A stretch of DNA of 17,939 nt from Spirochaetota bacterium (GTDB lineage: Bacteria > Spirochaetota > UBA4802 > UB4802): the NCBI GenBank assembly GCA_029548025.1, contig JAKPOE010000045.1, positions 1 through 17,939 of the forward strand. The letters run 5' to 3'. Shown here piece by piece: positions 7,378 to 15,218 of this stretch (positions within the stretch are counted from its first letter, which is position 1; each line of letters begins with the position of its first letter). The notes under the pieces are model-generated. The model was given only the letters and a program-made list of their open reading frames with translations. It had not been told where the DNA came from and made no database searches. The position numbers and the translations under genes are program-made.

Positions 7378-8634
7378 ATGAAAAAAGCGTTGATGGCATT
7401 TTGTGATAGTGATGGTGCTATCTATAAGCATCCCGCTGCCATTGCAGCATTTAGAAGCGGCAGGCGGTTTGTTGCCGTTGAACAGGAAGAACTCATGCCG
7501 CTTCCCGATGGGAGTACATTGTATGTATTGCCGGGACGGTTCCCCGTTGAAGGAAGGTCGTTTAAGTCTGTGAGCAATTTCAATGGCAATGAAATTTTGG
7601 CTGTGGCTGCTTTTTTAAGCTCGGGCTATTTAAGGACATATCTACCAGCATACATAAAGACTCCCGATGCTCCACTATTGTCATTATGGGCGTACTGCGG
7701 GGTGGTTTTTGTAGGAGATGATTTTTATGTGCCAGCAATGCGTATTGATCCTGACCAACGCTCTGACCCCGCCCTTCATCGTAATGATGGTGAACTTTTT
7801 AAAACAATAAAGACTATTAAGAAGGAATATCCCGGCAATAGCCTGGTTAAGCAGTTAATAACCTGTTCCACTAAATACGGATGTTTATGTGCACGCAATT
7901 TTTTCTTAAGCCGTTATGAGGCACCTATACCCACCACACGAATGTGTAATGCGCTATGTCTGGGTTGCTTTTCATTTCAGAAAGATACCGGTATACATGT
8001 TTCGCAATATCGCCTCACGAAAGAGCCATCGCCCGAAGAGATTGCGCAGGTAATGCTGCACCATATTGAACGGGTTGATAGGGCGGTTGTTAGTTTTGGA
8101 CAGGGTTGTGAAGGCGAACCGCTTATGCGGGCAAAGGATATAGCACGGGCAATAACGCTGGTTCGTAAAAGAACAAACAGGGGAACAATTCATATGAATA
8201 CCAATGGTTCAAAGCCTGAGGCTCTTACTATGTGTATTGACGCTGGACTTGATTCGGTCAGGGTAAGCCTTAATTCCCCAACTGAAGAATATTACACCAG
8301 GTACTATCGCCCTAAAAATTATTATTATAACGATGTATTACAGAGTATTGCATTGGCCTGTAAAGCTGGTATATTTGTTTCATTAAACCTTTTCTTTTTG
8401 CCGGGTTTTACCGATGCAGAGAGTGAGGTAAAAAATCTTTTTTCATTTCTTGACAGATTTCCTGTTGATATGATACAGACACGGAATCTGAATATCGATC
8501 CGGATTATTATTTAGATACGATTAGTTTTGTTGATGAACCTGCGCTTGGTATTCGTACGTTGCTTGCTACCTTGCGGGAGCGGTATCCTGATATACGGTT
8601 GGGCTATTACAATCCGCCCAAAGAAAGTTTTTAG
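7378..8634 (+). CDS. Radical SAM protein
   Basis: A 418-residue protein with the radical SAM cluster motif C190-x3-C194-x2-C197 (MCNALCLGC), which binds a [4Fe-4S] cluster and S-adenosylmethionine. Downstream family features follow: VSFGQGCEGEPLMR (the 'GGEP'-type SAM contact), HMNTNGSKPEAL, AGLDSVRVSLNS and the late FLPGFTDAESEV. The cluster is unusually far from the N-terminus; residues 1-180 are an extra domain with its own cysteines (C163, C169, C171: CSTKYGCLC) that could hold another metal site. No SPASM-type C-terminal cysteine cluster is seen. The substrate is not predictable; there is no RiPP-like precursor beside it. It lies 80 bp after the aroA run, probably with its own or read-through transcription. 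Confidence 0.9.
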   Translation: MKKALMAFCDSDGAIYKHPAAIAAFRSGRRFVAVEQEELMPLPDGSTLYVLPGRFPVEGRSFKSVSNFNGNEILAVAAFLSSGYLRTYLPAYIKTPDAPLLSLWAYCGVVFVGDDFYVPAMRIDPDQRSDPALHRNDGELFKTIKTIKKEYPGNSLVKQLITCSTKYGCLCARNFFLSRYEAPIPTTRMCNALCLGCFSFQKDTGIHVSQYRLTKEPSPEEIAQVMLHHIERVDRAVVSFGQGCEGEPLMRAKDIARAITLVRKRTNRGTIHMNTNGSKPEALTMCIDAGLDSVRVSLNSPTEEYYTRYYRPKNYYYNDVLQSIALACKAGIFVSLNLFFLPGFTDAESEVKNLFSFLDRFPVDMIQTRNLNIDPDYYLDTISFVDEPALGIRTLLATLRERYPDIRLGYYNPPKESF

Positions 8635-8680
8635 TGGATGTGAATCCTGTGGCAATTAAGGAAATCTTGTAATTATTTTG

Positions 8681-8701
8681 ATTCCGGGTCAAGCCCGGAA
8701 T
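8681..8701. repeat. Short palindromic dispersed-type repeat (REP-like hairpin)
   Basis: ATTCCGGG (8681-8688) and CCCGGAAT (8694-8701) form a perfect 8-bp stem around TCAAG, followed by GAC. This ATTCCGGGTCAAGCCCGGAATGAC-type sequence recurs between genes in many unrelated bacteria as a dispersed palindrome. Only one copy lies in this window. Confidence 0.65.
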
Positions 8702-8742
8702 GACTTTGAGAAATAATGTTATCTTCTGAGGGAGTGATGTAA

Positions 8743-9150
8743 ATGGAAAATATCATTAAGGACCCAATTGTGTATGCACGGGAGGTCGTAGGCAGGGACC
8801 CATTGGCTACATTTTTAGGAATAACGGTAGAAGAAGTTAAGCATGGCTATGCGCGGTGTGCTGTTACCGTTAAACCTGAATATTGTAATGCAGTTGAACG
8901 CGCGCATGGTGGCATTATTCATGCTGTGGCAGATCAGGCATTTGCTGTTGCAAGCAATTCAATGGGTACAATGGCCGTTGCTTTGAGTATGACATTACAG
9001 TATCTCCAGGCTGCACTGGTTGGCGAACGTATATTTGCAGAGGTTATTGTAATTCATGCTGGTAGAAAAGTAAGTTCATGGCGTGTTGATGTACGAGGTG
9101 TAGATGATAAAATTATTGCAACGGGAGATGCTGTAGCCTATCACAAATAA
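8743..9150 (+). CDS. Hotdog-fold acyl-CoA thioesterase, PaaI family
   Basis: PaaI-family enzymes hydrolyse acyl-CoA or aryl-CoA thioesters in the cytoplasm. The 135-residue length is typical. The signature HGGI (residues 55-58) is followed by ADQAFAVASNS, with D64 at the place of the catalytic aspartate of Escherichia coli PaaI. The middle strand VALSMTLQYLQAALVGERI and the late VIVIHAGRKVSSWRVDVR are standard hotdog elements. A GAGGGAG ribosome binding site lies about nine bases upstream of the ATG. No phenylacetate catabolism genes are nearby, so a general thioesterase or a CoA-recycling role is likelier than the paa pathway. Close relatives annotated as hydroxyphenylacetyl-CoA or 4-hydroxybenzoyl-CoA thioesterase cannot be excluded. 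Confidence 0.93.
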   Translation: MENIIKDPIVYAREVVGRDPLATFLGITVEEVKHGYARCAVTVKPEYCNAVERAHGGIIHAVADQAFAVASNSMGTMAVALSMTLQYLQAALVGERIFAEVIVIHAGRKVSSWRVDVRGVDDKIIATGDAVAYHK

Positions 9151-9226
9151 ATTTGCTGTTGCTGCATGGTATGATGCTGACGTACCATAGTGTTGATTAT
9201 ATGGCTTGTATAATCACTGAAGGCGA

Positions 9227-9243
9227 CACCATAGATGATGGTG
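9227..9243. terminator. Small hairpin between convergent genes (weak terminator candidate)
   Basis: CACCAT (9227-9232) pairs with ATGGTG (9238-9243) across a five-base loop, between the thioesterase and the minus-strand exporter. No T-run is present on either strand, so termination is speculative. Confidence 0.25.
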
Positions 9244-9250
9244 AAATATC

Positions 9251-9871
9251 TTAAAGTATCTGGCGTAAGGCATCATACAGGAAGTAAGCGCCAAAACTAT
9301 ATAACATAACAACAGTTATGATACTAACAGCCGTTTTGAATTGCTTTCCTAAAAATGAAGCGCCTGCAAATGATACCATTGATAAAAGGAATAACCATAC
9401 ATAATCGCATGCTACATGCAGTATAGAAAAAATAACCAATCCATATAAACCAAATACCACTGATTTTTGAATAAGCGACAAACCAATAGTAAACCACCAT
9501 ATAAAGAAATATGGATTAAAGGCTGTAAGAGCAATACCATCGATAAGGGGAGAATGAGGAGCGATAGTAATTTGTTTACGGATATCCCGTATGGTTACTG
9601 TGCCAAGGATAAATAATACAATGCTGCCTGCAAGGGTAATATATGCTGTAAGAGAGGAAAACCGCGAAATAAAACCTATCCCAAAAAAGAGTGCTCCTAT
9701 AAGCGGAAGTTCCACGAAAGCATGCCCGCTTGCAATGAATAATCCGGCAAACCGTTGTTGTGTCCCATGATTCATTGCCACAGCACTCATGGGCCCTGGA
9801 GCCATAACTCCAGAAAGTGAAACGGTCAGGGTAAGCAGTATAAATTCAATGAGCTGTGCTCTTAATTCCAT
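9251..9871 (-). CDS. LysE/RhtB-family amino-acid exporter-type membrane protein
   Basis: A 206-residue integral membrane protein with about six hydrophobic segments, the size and topology of LysE-type translocators, which export amino acids and related small molecules. The N-terminal helix carries the family motif LSGVMAPGPMSAVAM, and the GHAFVELPLIGALFFGIGF and LTAFNPYFFIWWFTIG blocks match the conserved second helix and the NP motif after the cytoplasmic loop. AGGAT lies upstream of the ATG. The gene is convergent with the thioesterase and divergent from the sulfatase remnant. The substrate cannot be told from sequence. Confidence 0.93.
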   Translation of the reverse strand: MELRAQLIEFILLTLTVSLSGVMAPGPMSAVAMNHGTQQRFAGLFIASGHAFVELPLIGALFFGIGFISRFSSLTAYITLAGSIVLFILGTVTIRDIRKQITIAPHSPLIDGIALTAFNPYFFIWWFTIGLSLIQKSVVFGLYGLVIFSILHVACDYVWLFLLSMVSFAGASFLGKQFKTAVSIITVVMLYSFGAYFLYDALRQIL

Positions 9872-10098
9872 GGTTGTATCCTGTACCAGATTGATTCATG
9901 ATATGCCAATTTCAAGCATTTTCTGGCGTTGCATATATTTTTTACAGTATGCTATTGGTAGCGTTGTAAAACTTTAATGCTGCTATACAATGAAAAGATT
10001 AATTTTCAACATTATCATTGACATTACCATTGAAGTATTATAGTATTAAGCTGTCTGCCATTGCTTTAAATATCCTCTATACAAAAAGGTGGATGGCA

Positions 10099-11502
10099 AT
10101 GTCCAGAATAATGTTTGATGCAATATCTGATGGTATAGCATTAACACGTAGAAATCTTTTAAAGCTATGTGGGGCTTCAATTGGAGCGTATGTTTCACAC
10201 TGTTTGCCAATTCGTACAGTAGCAAAAACAAGTCCAAATATACTATTCATTCTTTCTGATGACCATCGCTGAGATGCTATGAGCTGTATGAGGCATGCTA
10301 TAATCAAGACCCCACATCTTGATAGGCTTTCATCTGAAGGAGTACATTTTAAAAATGCTTTTGTGACAACATCACTTTGCAGCCCTTCGCGAGCAAGCTT
10401 TCTTGCCGGACAATATGCTCACACCCATGGTGTTAAAAACAACCTGACTGTATGGAATAATGAAAATATAACATCTTTAGAAATATTAAAACAAGCAGGT
10501 TATGATACTGCTTTTATTGGGAAATAGCACATGCCCGGAAAAGGGCTCCCAAAACTTAGAGGTGTTGATAGATTTATTTCTTTTACCATTCAGGAAGGTC
10601 AGGGAAGATATTTTGATTGTCCGCTATACATTGATGGCGTTTTAACAGAACGTAAAGGTAAATATATTACTGATGATTTAACCGATTTTGCAATAGAATT
10701 TATTAAAACTAAACGAAACAATCCATTCTGTTTATATCTGTCATACAAAGCTGTTCATCAGCTTTTCCTGTCGCCGGATGATTTAAAAAATTTATATAAT
10801 GACGTTGATGTAAAACAATTATTGCCAGAAGAATCTGACTCGTGGGTAACAACAGTACAGGGTGGAACATGGGCGGGTACGTTTGGTACATTGGAACACC
10901 ATTATCTCAATTATTGCAGAACTGTTGTAGCACTTGACAGGCAGATTGGCAGAATACTAAAAGCGTTAGATGAATCAAGAATATAGGAAAACACTGTTGT
11001 TATCTATGCAGGAGATAATGGATACTTCTGGGGAGAGCATCGTTTGATTGATAAAAGATGGGCTTATGAAGAAGCCATACGAATACCTCTTATTGTCCGA
11101 TATCCTGGATTTATTAAAAATCCCGGGAGAAAGGCTTATCAAATGGTATTAAATATTGATCTGGCACCTACATTACTTGATTTAGCGGGTATTTCTATAC
11201 CACCACATATAGAAGGAAAAAGTTTAAAGCCAATATTGCTGTCTGATAAAGCTTATGGAAGAAAAGCATGGCTCTATGAGTATTTTAAGGAATTTCCCTA
11301 TAATGTTCCAGAAATTCGTGCTGTCCGAACTGATTCACACATTTACATCGAATATGGTGGAAGGCGGAAGCCAGAACTCTATAATGTTATAGATGATCCT
11401 GATGAAAGGGATAATCTTTTAAATACACAAAAAGGATTAAAGCTTAAACCGGAACTTAAAAAATTGTTAGAAGATTTAAAGATGGGAAAACAATATGATT
11501 GA
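10099..11502 (+). pseudogene. Tat-exported sulfatase, interrupted by three in-frame stop codons
   Basis: One continuous frame encodes a formylglycine-dependent sulfatase of about 467 residues, a normal length. The preferred start is the ATG at 10099, after AAAGGTGG. It opens with a twin-arginine signal (LTRRNLLKLCG), then the metal-site strand NILFILSDDHR, the complete formylglycine motif SLCSPSRASFLAG, the GK-HMPGKG region, the DNGYFWGEH metal site and a normal C-terminus. Stops occur at 10270-10272 (TGA), 10525-10527 (TAG) and 10984-10986 (TAG), with no frameshift. Relatives have Trp at the first two sites (DDHRWDAM, GKWHM) and often at the third, so each fits TGG changed by one G-to-A. Most likely a recent pseudogene; sequence error or readthrough are less likely. 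A possible extended -10 (TGCTATACA) lies at 9981-9989. Confidence 0.88.
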
Positions 11503-12025
11503 ACACAGGGTTGAACACAGCTATGTGGTAAAGCAAAACTTTGTGTCGCGGTTTATTACACCAATAGTATTACTGCTTGTTATTTACATAGTGCTTCACA
11601 ATCTTTACTTTGAATCATGGAAAATTGATAATAGAGATGTACAGTACTGGATCTCTTTTATAGCTGGTATTGTGTTATTTGTATTTATTGGCTTTAATGC
11701 TCTTATAGTTTATCCTGTATTATATTTCAAAGGTGCAACTATACATGAAAGAATTGTTGTGTCATTAATTGTACAGATAGTGTGGATTATAAAAGAACTT
11801 GTAAGGGTAAGTGAATTTTTTACCTTTGGGGAAACATTATATTATACATTTAATTCAGCGTTTTTATTAGCACTATCTGGTTCTTTTGCTTTCATGGGGA
11901 TTAGTGAGATGTTCTGTCGATATAGATTAAAAAAGAAAGGAATTGAATTACAAAAAATAATTACACCTTTGCCAGTCATGTCTGTTGTCACCGGAATTAT
12001 TGCTCTTTATGTTTTTCTGATATGA
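11495..12025 (+). CDS. Multi-pass membrane protein of unknown function
   Basis: A 176-residue protein with about five hydrophobic segments: residues ~20-40, ~50-75, ~85-105, ~118-140 and ~155-175. It has no recognised motif. Charged loops (RVSE, CRYRLKKKG) are compatible with an inner-membrane protein. The ATG at 11495 overlaps the end of the sulfatase frame by eight bases, with GGGAAAA as a possible ribosome binding site, so it was probably co-translated with the sulfatase. Its own frame is intact even though the upstream gene carries three stops. The N-terminus contains a 4-codon duplication (IEHR/VEHS). The composition is more AT-rich than the aroA run, which suggests acquired DNA. I do not know its function; a link to sulfatase or sulfate is inference from position only. 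Confidence 0.75.
   Translation: MIEHRVEHSYVVKQNFVSRFITPIVLLLVIYIVLHNLYFESWKIDNRDVQYWISFIAGIVLFVFIGFNALIVYPVLYFKGATIHERIVVSLIVQIVWIIKELVRVSEFFTFGETLYYTFNSAFLLALSGSFAFMGISEMFCRYRLKKKGIELQKIITPLPVMSVVTGIIALYVFLI
11498..11521 (+). repeat. Tandem 12-bp duplication at the sulfatase/membrane-protein junction
   Basis: ATTGAACACAGG (11498-11509) is followed directly by GTTGAACACAGC (11510-11521), 10 of 12 bases identical. The first copy contains the sulfatase TGA. Being a multiple of three, the duplication keeps the membrane-protein frame. Confidence 0.7.
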
Positions 12026-12428
12026 GGTGTTGGCGAACACTGGTTTTATATTTATGTAACAGGATATAAATTAATTTTTCATTAATATTTCTATTACTAT
12101 TTATGCTTATATATACTTCCTCCGGAGATAGATATATTAACCTCAAACCCCGGCCATTCACCTTCATAGAGCAAGGGGAGTATTGTTTCCGGATTGTATA
12201 ATTTTCATCCATTATGGCTGATCATACGCCGGCCATGTACACTCCCTCACTTTATTCTTAAATTATACATATAACATTTCCCGGTCATTGTAATAAGCCT
12301 TTAAAAAATATCGATAATCTTGTAAATACAAATTTAAATATATTTTAATATAAAATTGTTTAATCAACTTGATTTTAATGTAATTTATGCTATATTAAAA
12401 TACGATTATTAAATGCAGGGTTATCTAT
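12026..12428. other. 403-bp intergenic region, possibly holding a gene remnant
   Basis: AT-rich overall, without a convincing gene. On the minus strand a stop-to-stop stretch at 12097-12204 reads KLYNPETILPLLYEGEWPGF and onward to a normal-looking end, which has a protein-like composition but no start codon. It may be a decayed gene fragment. The right end contains a promoter for the small ORF at 12429. Confidence 0.5.
12369..12396 (+). promoter_or_regulatory. Extended -10 promoter of the 52-residue ORF
   Basis: TTGATT (12369-12374) and TATATT (12391-12396) are 16 bases apart, and the -10 is preceded by TGC (extended -10). The ATG of the small ORF follows about 32 bases downstream. Confidence 0.5.
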
Positions 12429-12587
12429 ATGAAAAATGCACAATTATACATTTATAAGGAGTATGAAGAACCGTTTGAATGTGCAATATTACCCCAGGTT
12501 GATGAATGTGACAGGCTTGTTTCTGCTATAAAGTATTTTGGTGTGTTGATTCCGGCAGAAATATTTGACGAGGATAGGGGAATATAG
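12429..12587 (+). CDS. Small protein of 52 residues, function unknown
   Basis: The ATG at 12429 opens a 52-codon frame ending in TAG at 12585-12587. It begins MKNAQLYIYKEYEEPFECAI, then LPQVDECDRLVSAIKYFGVL and ends IPAEIFDEDRGI. The predicted order is strand, acidic loop, amphipathic helix (residues ~25-36), short strand. There is no signal peptide or membrane segment and the protein is acidic. A strong extended -10 promoter precedes it; the ribosome binding site (AGGG, nine bases away) is modest. Codon choice is normal for the region. It resembles nothing I can name. Being close to a region of decay it could be a remnant, but the intact frame and promoter favour a real gene. Confidence 0.5.
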   Translation: MKNAQLYIYKEYEEPFECAILPQVDECDRLVSAIKYFGVLIPAEIFDEDRGI

Positions 12588-12723
12588 TTTAAATATTGCT
12601 TCAAAGAGGAAAACTTTCTTAAAGATATATTCTATATATAATTCTTGACTTTTACTATATTTGCCCCGCTTTTTCATTCTATTTATGGTTTGCTATCAAA
12701 ATTTCAAATCTGGACAGTAAATA

Positions 12724-13374
12724 ATGATAAAAATTTGCGCCTTCAGTGATATACACAGAGCCTATGAAAATATTTATCGCTTACAGCCCGAGATTGAATC
12801 AAGCGATGTTGTTGTTATTGCTGGTGATATTGGACCTGTGATGTGGTATACTAACTGGCATGCATATAAAAGAACTATCGCCTGGATTAATAAACCAGTG
12901 CTGGCGGTACATGGCAATTGGGACGGCAGCCTGATTCAAGAATTTCTATCGCCATACTCAATCCATGCAGGTTTTGCAATAGTGGATGATGTAGGATTTT
13001 TTGGGGTAGGTGGTTCAATTAAAACGCCCTTAACCACTCCGATAGAATATACCGAAGAGCAAATACATGAATATTTGCATAAAGGTTTTGAACATATTAA
13101 CCATCTTCCTGCAAAGGTGCTGGTATCACACACCCCCCCTAAGAACATGTGTGACAGGACGCTATTTAAAACGCATGCGGGAAGCAACTCGGTTGCACAA
13201 TTTTGTTGTGAGCACAATATTACTTTATGCATATGCGGACATATACACGAAGCATGTGGTATCGGGAAACTGGGTAACACTACAGTGGTCAATACCGGCA
13301 GTCTGAAAAGAGGATATTATGCGTCAATACTGGTAGCACTTAACGGTGTAGAGGCAACAATAAAACGATTATAG
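12724..13374 (+). CDS. Metallophosphoesterase of the calcineurin-like superfamily
   Basis: A 216-residue cytoplasmic phosphoesterase with the full set of dimetal ligands in order: D9 and H11 (SDIH), D35 (AGDIG), N65 and D67 (HGNWD), H136 (SHTPP), H173 and H175 (GHIHE), plus the late VNTGSLKRG typical of the YfcE/archaeal-type subgroup. The enzyme hydrolyses phosphomono- or phosphodiesters with two metal ions; its physiological substrate is unknown. The ATG is supported by the immediate start of the first strand (IKICAFSDIH). A TTGACT at 12645-12650 lies upstream but has no good -10. The stop ends six bases from the stop of the convergent deacetylase gene, with no visible terminator between them. 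Confidence 0.93.
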   Translation: MIKICAFSDIHRAYENIYRLQPEIESSDVVVIAGDIGPVMWYTNWHAYKRTIAWINKPVLAVHGNWDGSLIQEFLSPYSIHAGFAIVDDVGFFGVGGSIKTPLTTPIEYTEEQIHEYLHKGFEHINHLPAKVLVSHTPPKNMCDRTLFKTHAGSNSVAQFCCEHNITLCICGHIHEACGIGKLGNTTVVNTGSLKRGYYASILVALNGVEATIKRL

Positions 13375-13380
13375 CGACAA

Positions 13381-14502
13381 TCAGATATTATGAATGGGAA
13401 AAACAGATTGTTTAATGTAAGCAACAACATCGCGTGCATAGTCAAAGCATTTATCCTTTGTTAATCCACCAACAGAATAGGGATTGTCGAATAGAGAACC
13501 AGCATCAGCTTCAGGTCCATACATCATTCCGCCAATAACACCCATAAAATTATCCATTGGTTTTATGCCGGTAAAAATTGACCATGCTAAAGTCCACAGC
13601 GCTGCCGTTTTATACAGATTATAGCCTCCTCCGCCTGTTCCCAATATTTTTTTAGACTGTTGTTTTATAAGCGTTAGCACTTTTTGATATCCGTTGCTGG
13701 TGAGGTTGAGATGGGCTAAAGGATCATCCTTATGACTATCGCCGCCAACCTGAATACAAATAATGTCTGGATTAAAACTTTGCAATAATGGTGGGACAAT
13801 TTCTTCAAATGCATAGATATATATTTCGTCATCGGTGTCCTTTAACAGTGGTATATTGACATTATAACCATACCCTGCGCCTTCACCAATCTCATTTTCA
13901 AACCCTGTTCCCGGGAAAAGGAATTGTCCGCTTTCATGGATTGAAATAGTAAGTACCCGGTTATCATCGTAAAATGCGCTTTGAACGCCATCACCATGAT
14001 GAACATCAATATCAATATAAGCGCAGCGCAAACCATTGTGTATAAGGTGTTTTAATGCTATGGCTATATCATTGATATAACAAAAACCTTCGGCATGATC
14101 GTTCATTGCGTGGTGAAATCCACCAATTGGATTGAAAACAAAAGTAGCATCAGTATCAACTAATTTTGTAGCTCCTAAAAAAGTACCACCTGAGGCTTGT
14201 AATGAAAAATTGTATACCCCTTTAAAGATAGGATTATCATGTGTGCCCAATCCATAGGTCAAGAGGTTAATATCAAATTCACCATGGTCACATGTTTTAA
14301 GAGCATGTATATAATCAGGTGTATGGAAAAGATATAGTAGTTCTTCGTCAAGGACAGGGTGTTCTATTATTTCGGTATTTTCCAATAATCCATATCTGTT
14401 TAAAAGATCGAGCATCTGCTTTGCACGCATTGGTTTAAAAGGATGTGTTGGGGAATATTCAACCTGTGCTAAAGTTTCAGAATAAAGAAGGATATTTTTC
14501 AT
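13381..14502 (-). CDS. Histone-deacetylase-family amidohydrolase (AcuC-like)
   Basis: A 373-residue zinc-dependent deacetylase of the class I HDAC/AcuC family, which removes acetyl groups from lysine side chains of proteins or from polyamines in bacteria. Active-site elements are all present: tandem histidines H130-H131 (GGFHHA), zinc ligands D166 and H168 (DIDVHHGDG), third ligand D255 (QVGGDSHKDDPLAHLNLT) and the transition-state tyrosine Y294 (GGGGYN). The N-terminal VEYSPTHPFKPMRAKQM is the usual family opening. AGGG precedes the ATG. No acsA or acetyltransferase gene lies beside it, so the classic acuABC context is absent and the substrate is open. It is convergent with the metallophosphoesterase and follows, on the same strand, the 14599 gene. 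Confidence 0.94.
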   Translation of the reverse strand: MKNILLYSETLAQVEYSPTHPFKPMRAKQMLDLLNRYGLLENTEIIEHPVLDEELLYLFHTPDYIHALKTCDHGEFDINLLTYGLGTHDNPIFKGVYNFSLQASGGTFLGATKLVDTDATFVFNPIGGFHHAMNDHAEGFCYINDIAIALKHLIHNGLRCAYIDIDVHHGDGVQSAFYDDNRVLTISIHESGQFLFPGTGFENEIGEGAGYGYNVNIPLLKDTDDEIYIYAFEEIVPPLLQSFNPDIICIQVGGDSHKDDPLAHLNLTSNGYQKVLTLIKQQSKKILGTGGGGYNLYKTAALWTLAWSIFTGIKPMDNFMGVIGGMMYGPEADAGSLFDNPYSVGGLTKDKCFDYARDVVAYIKQSVFPIHNI

Positions 14503-14598
14503 ACATATTAAACCCTAATTTGTTAGCTTGAGACAGAATGCAAACTCATATATAATAAATCAAGATAATTTATTTTATTTTTATAACGATATAATTTT

Positions 14599-15066
14599 TT
14601 ATGATGTTATTGGTGATTTTCGTAGTAGGTCCGGGTGTGGTCCCCAGTAAAATTTGCAGCAAACAATATCTTTTTCCTTATAAAAGCAAAATGTGTAGCC
14701 ACTGTGCCGATAGTTATCGGTATAGTCATCATCTCCCATTCCATCAAGAATTGCTAAAAATTCAAACAGTACATTATCCAGACAGTATGCAATAACCTTT
14801 GCCAGCGACATCTTCCACACCTTCTTCACATCCATGAAAAATTCATACTCGTCATCAAACAAAACCAGATGAAATCGCTTCCATGCAGTACCTTTTTCTC
14901 TATAGGAAAGCTGTTTAAACGATTGTGTGCTAACCTTTTCGCACTGAGCAGCAAAGCTCACCATCCCTGATATAAACGTCCGTAGTGACATATCATAGCG
15001 CTGTGCATGACTCTGCAAAAGTTCTAAGTGCTCAAATGAAATGCATGTTGTTGTTTCTATGCTCAT
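14599..15066 (-). CDS. Protein with two ribbon-helix-helix-like segments, possible regulator
   Basis: A 155-residue protein with a strong ribosome binding site (GGGAGGG, five bases before the ATG). No family is recognised. It seems to hold two copies of one pattern: a short strand, a helix, a turn ending in MSL, and a second helix. Copy one is residues ~4-40 (TTTCIS, FEHLELLQSHAQRY, DMSLRTFISGMVSFA); copy two is ~62-102 (KRFHLVLF, DDEYEFFMDVKKVW, KMSLAKVIAYCLDNV). This is the order of a ribbon-helix-helix DNA-binding unit, so one chain might form a pseudo-dimer. The C-terminal ~50 residues are acidic, then aromatic and Cys-containing (YTFCFYKEKDIVCCKFYWG). It lies 96 bp upstream of the deacetylase on the same strand and diverges from the lipase gene, so it could regulate either; this is inference. 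Confidence 0.65.
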   Translation of the reverse strand: MSIETTTCISFEHLELLQSHAQRYDMSLRTFISGMVSFAAQCEKVSTQSFKQLSYREKGTAWKRFHLVLFDDEYEFFMDVKKVWKMSLAKVIAYCLDNVLFEFLAILDGMGDDDYTDNYRHSGYTFCFYKEKDIVCCKFYWGPHPDLLRKSPITS

Positions 15067-15218
15067 GAAGCCCTCCCAAAACCGTGATGCATGTTATCAT
15101 AAAAAAGTAATAACGAATATTGTGCAATCATAACTACACAATAAAATACTCAATACCAATGCTGTGGCATGGTAAATTTCAGCATTTTTACAATAAAATT
15201 AAAAAAATTCTAACCAGT

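Noticed and set aside
10270..10986. Selenocysteine or pyrrolysine decoding at the sulfatase stops
   Set aside because: Both TGA and TAG occur, Trp is the expected residue, neither amino acid is known at these sites in sulfatases, and no SECIS-like hairpin was evident after the TGA.
11997..12212. 71-codon minus-strand ORF in the 12-kb gap
   Set aside because: No ribosome binding site and a low-complexity Ile/Asn/Lys tail; another frame of the same strand looks more protein-like.
12645..12660. TTGACT followed by an AT-rich stretch upstream of the metallophosphoesterase
   Set aside because: No -10 hexamer lies at 16-19 bases; TATAT is only a few bases away, so it is not listed as a promoter.
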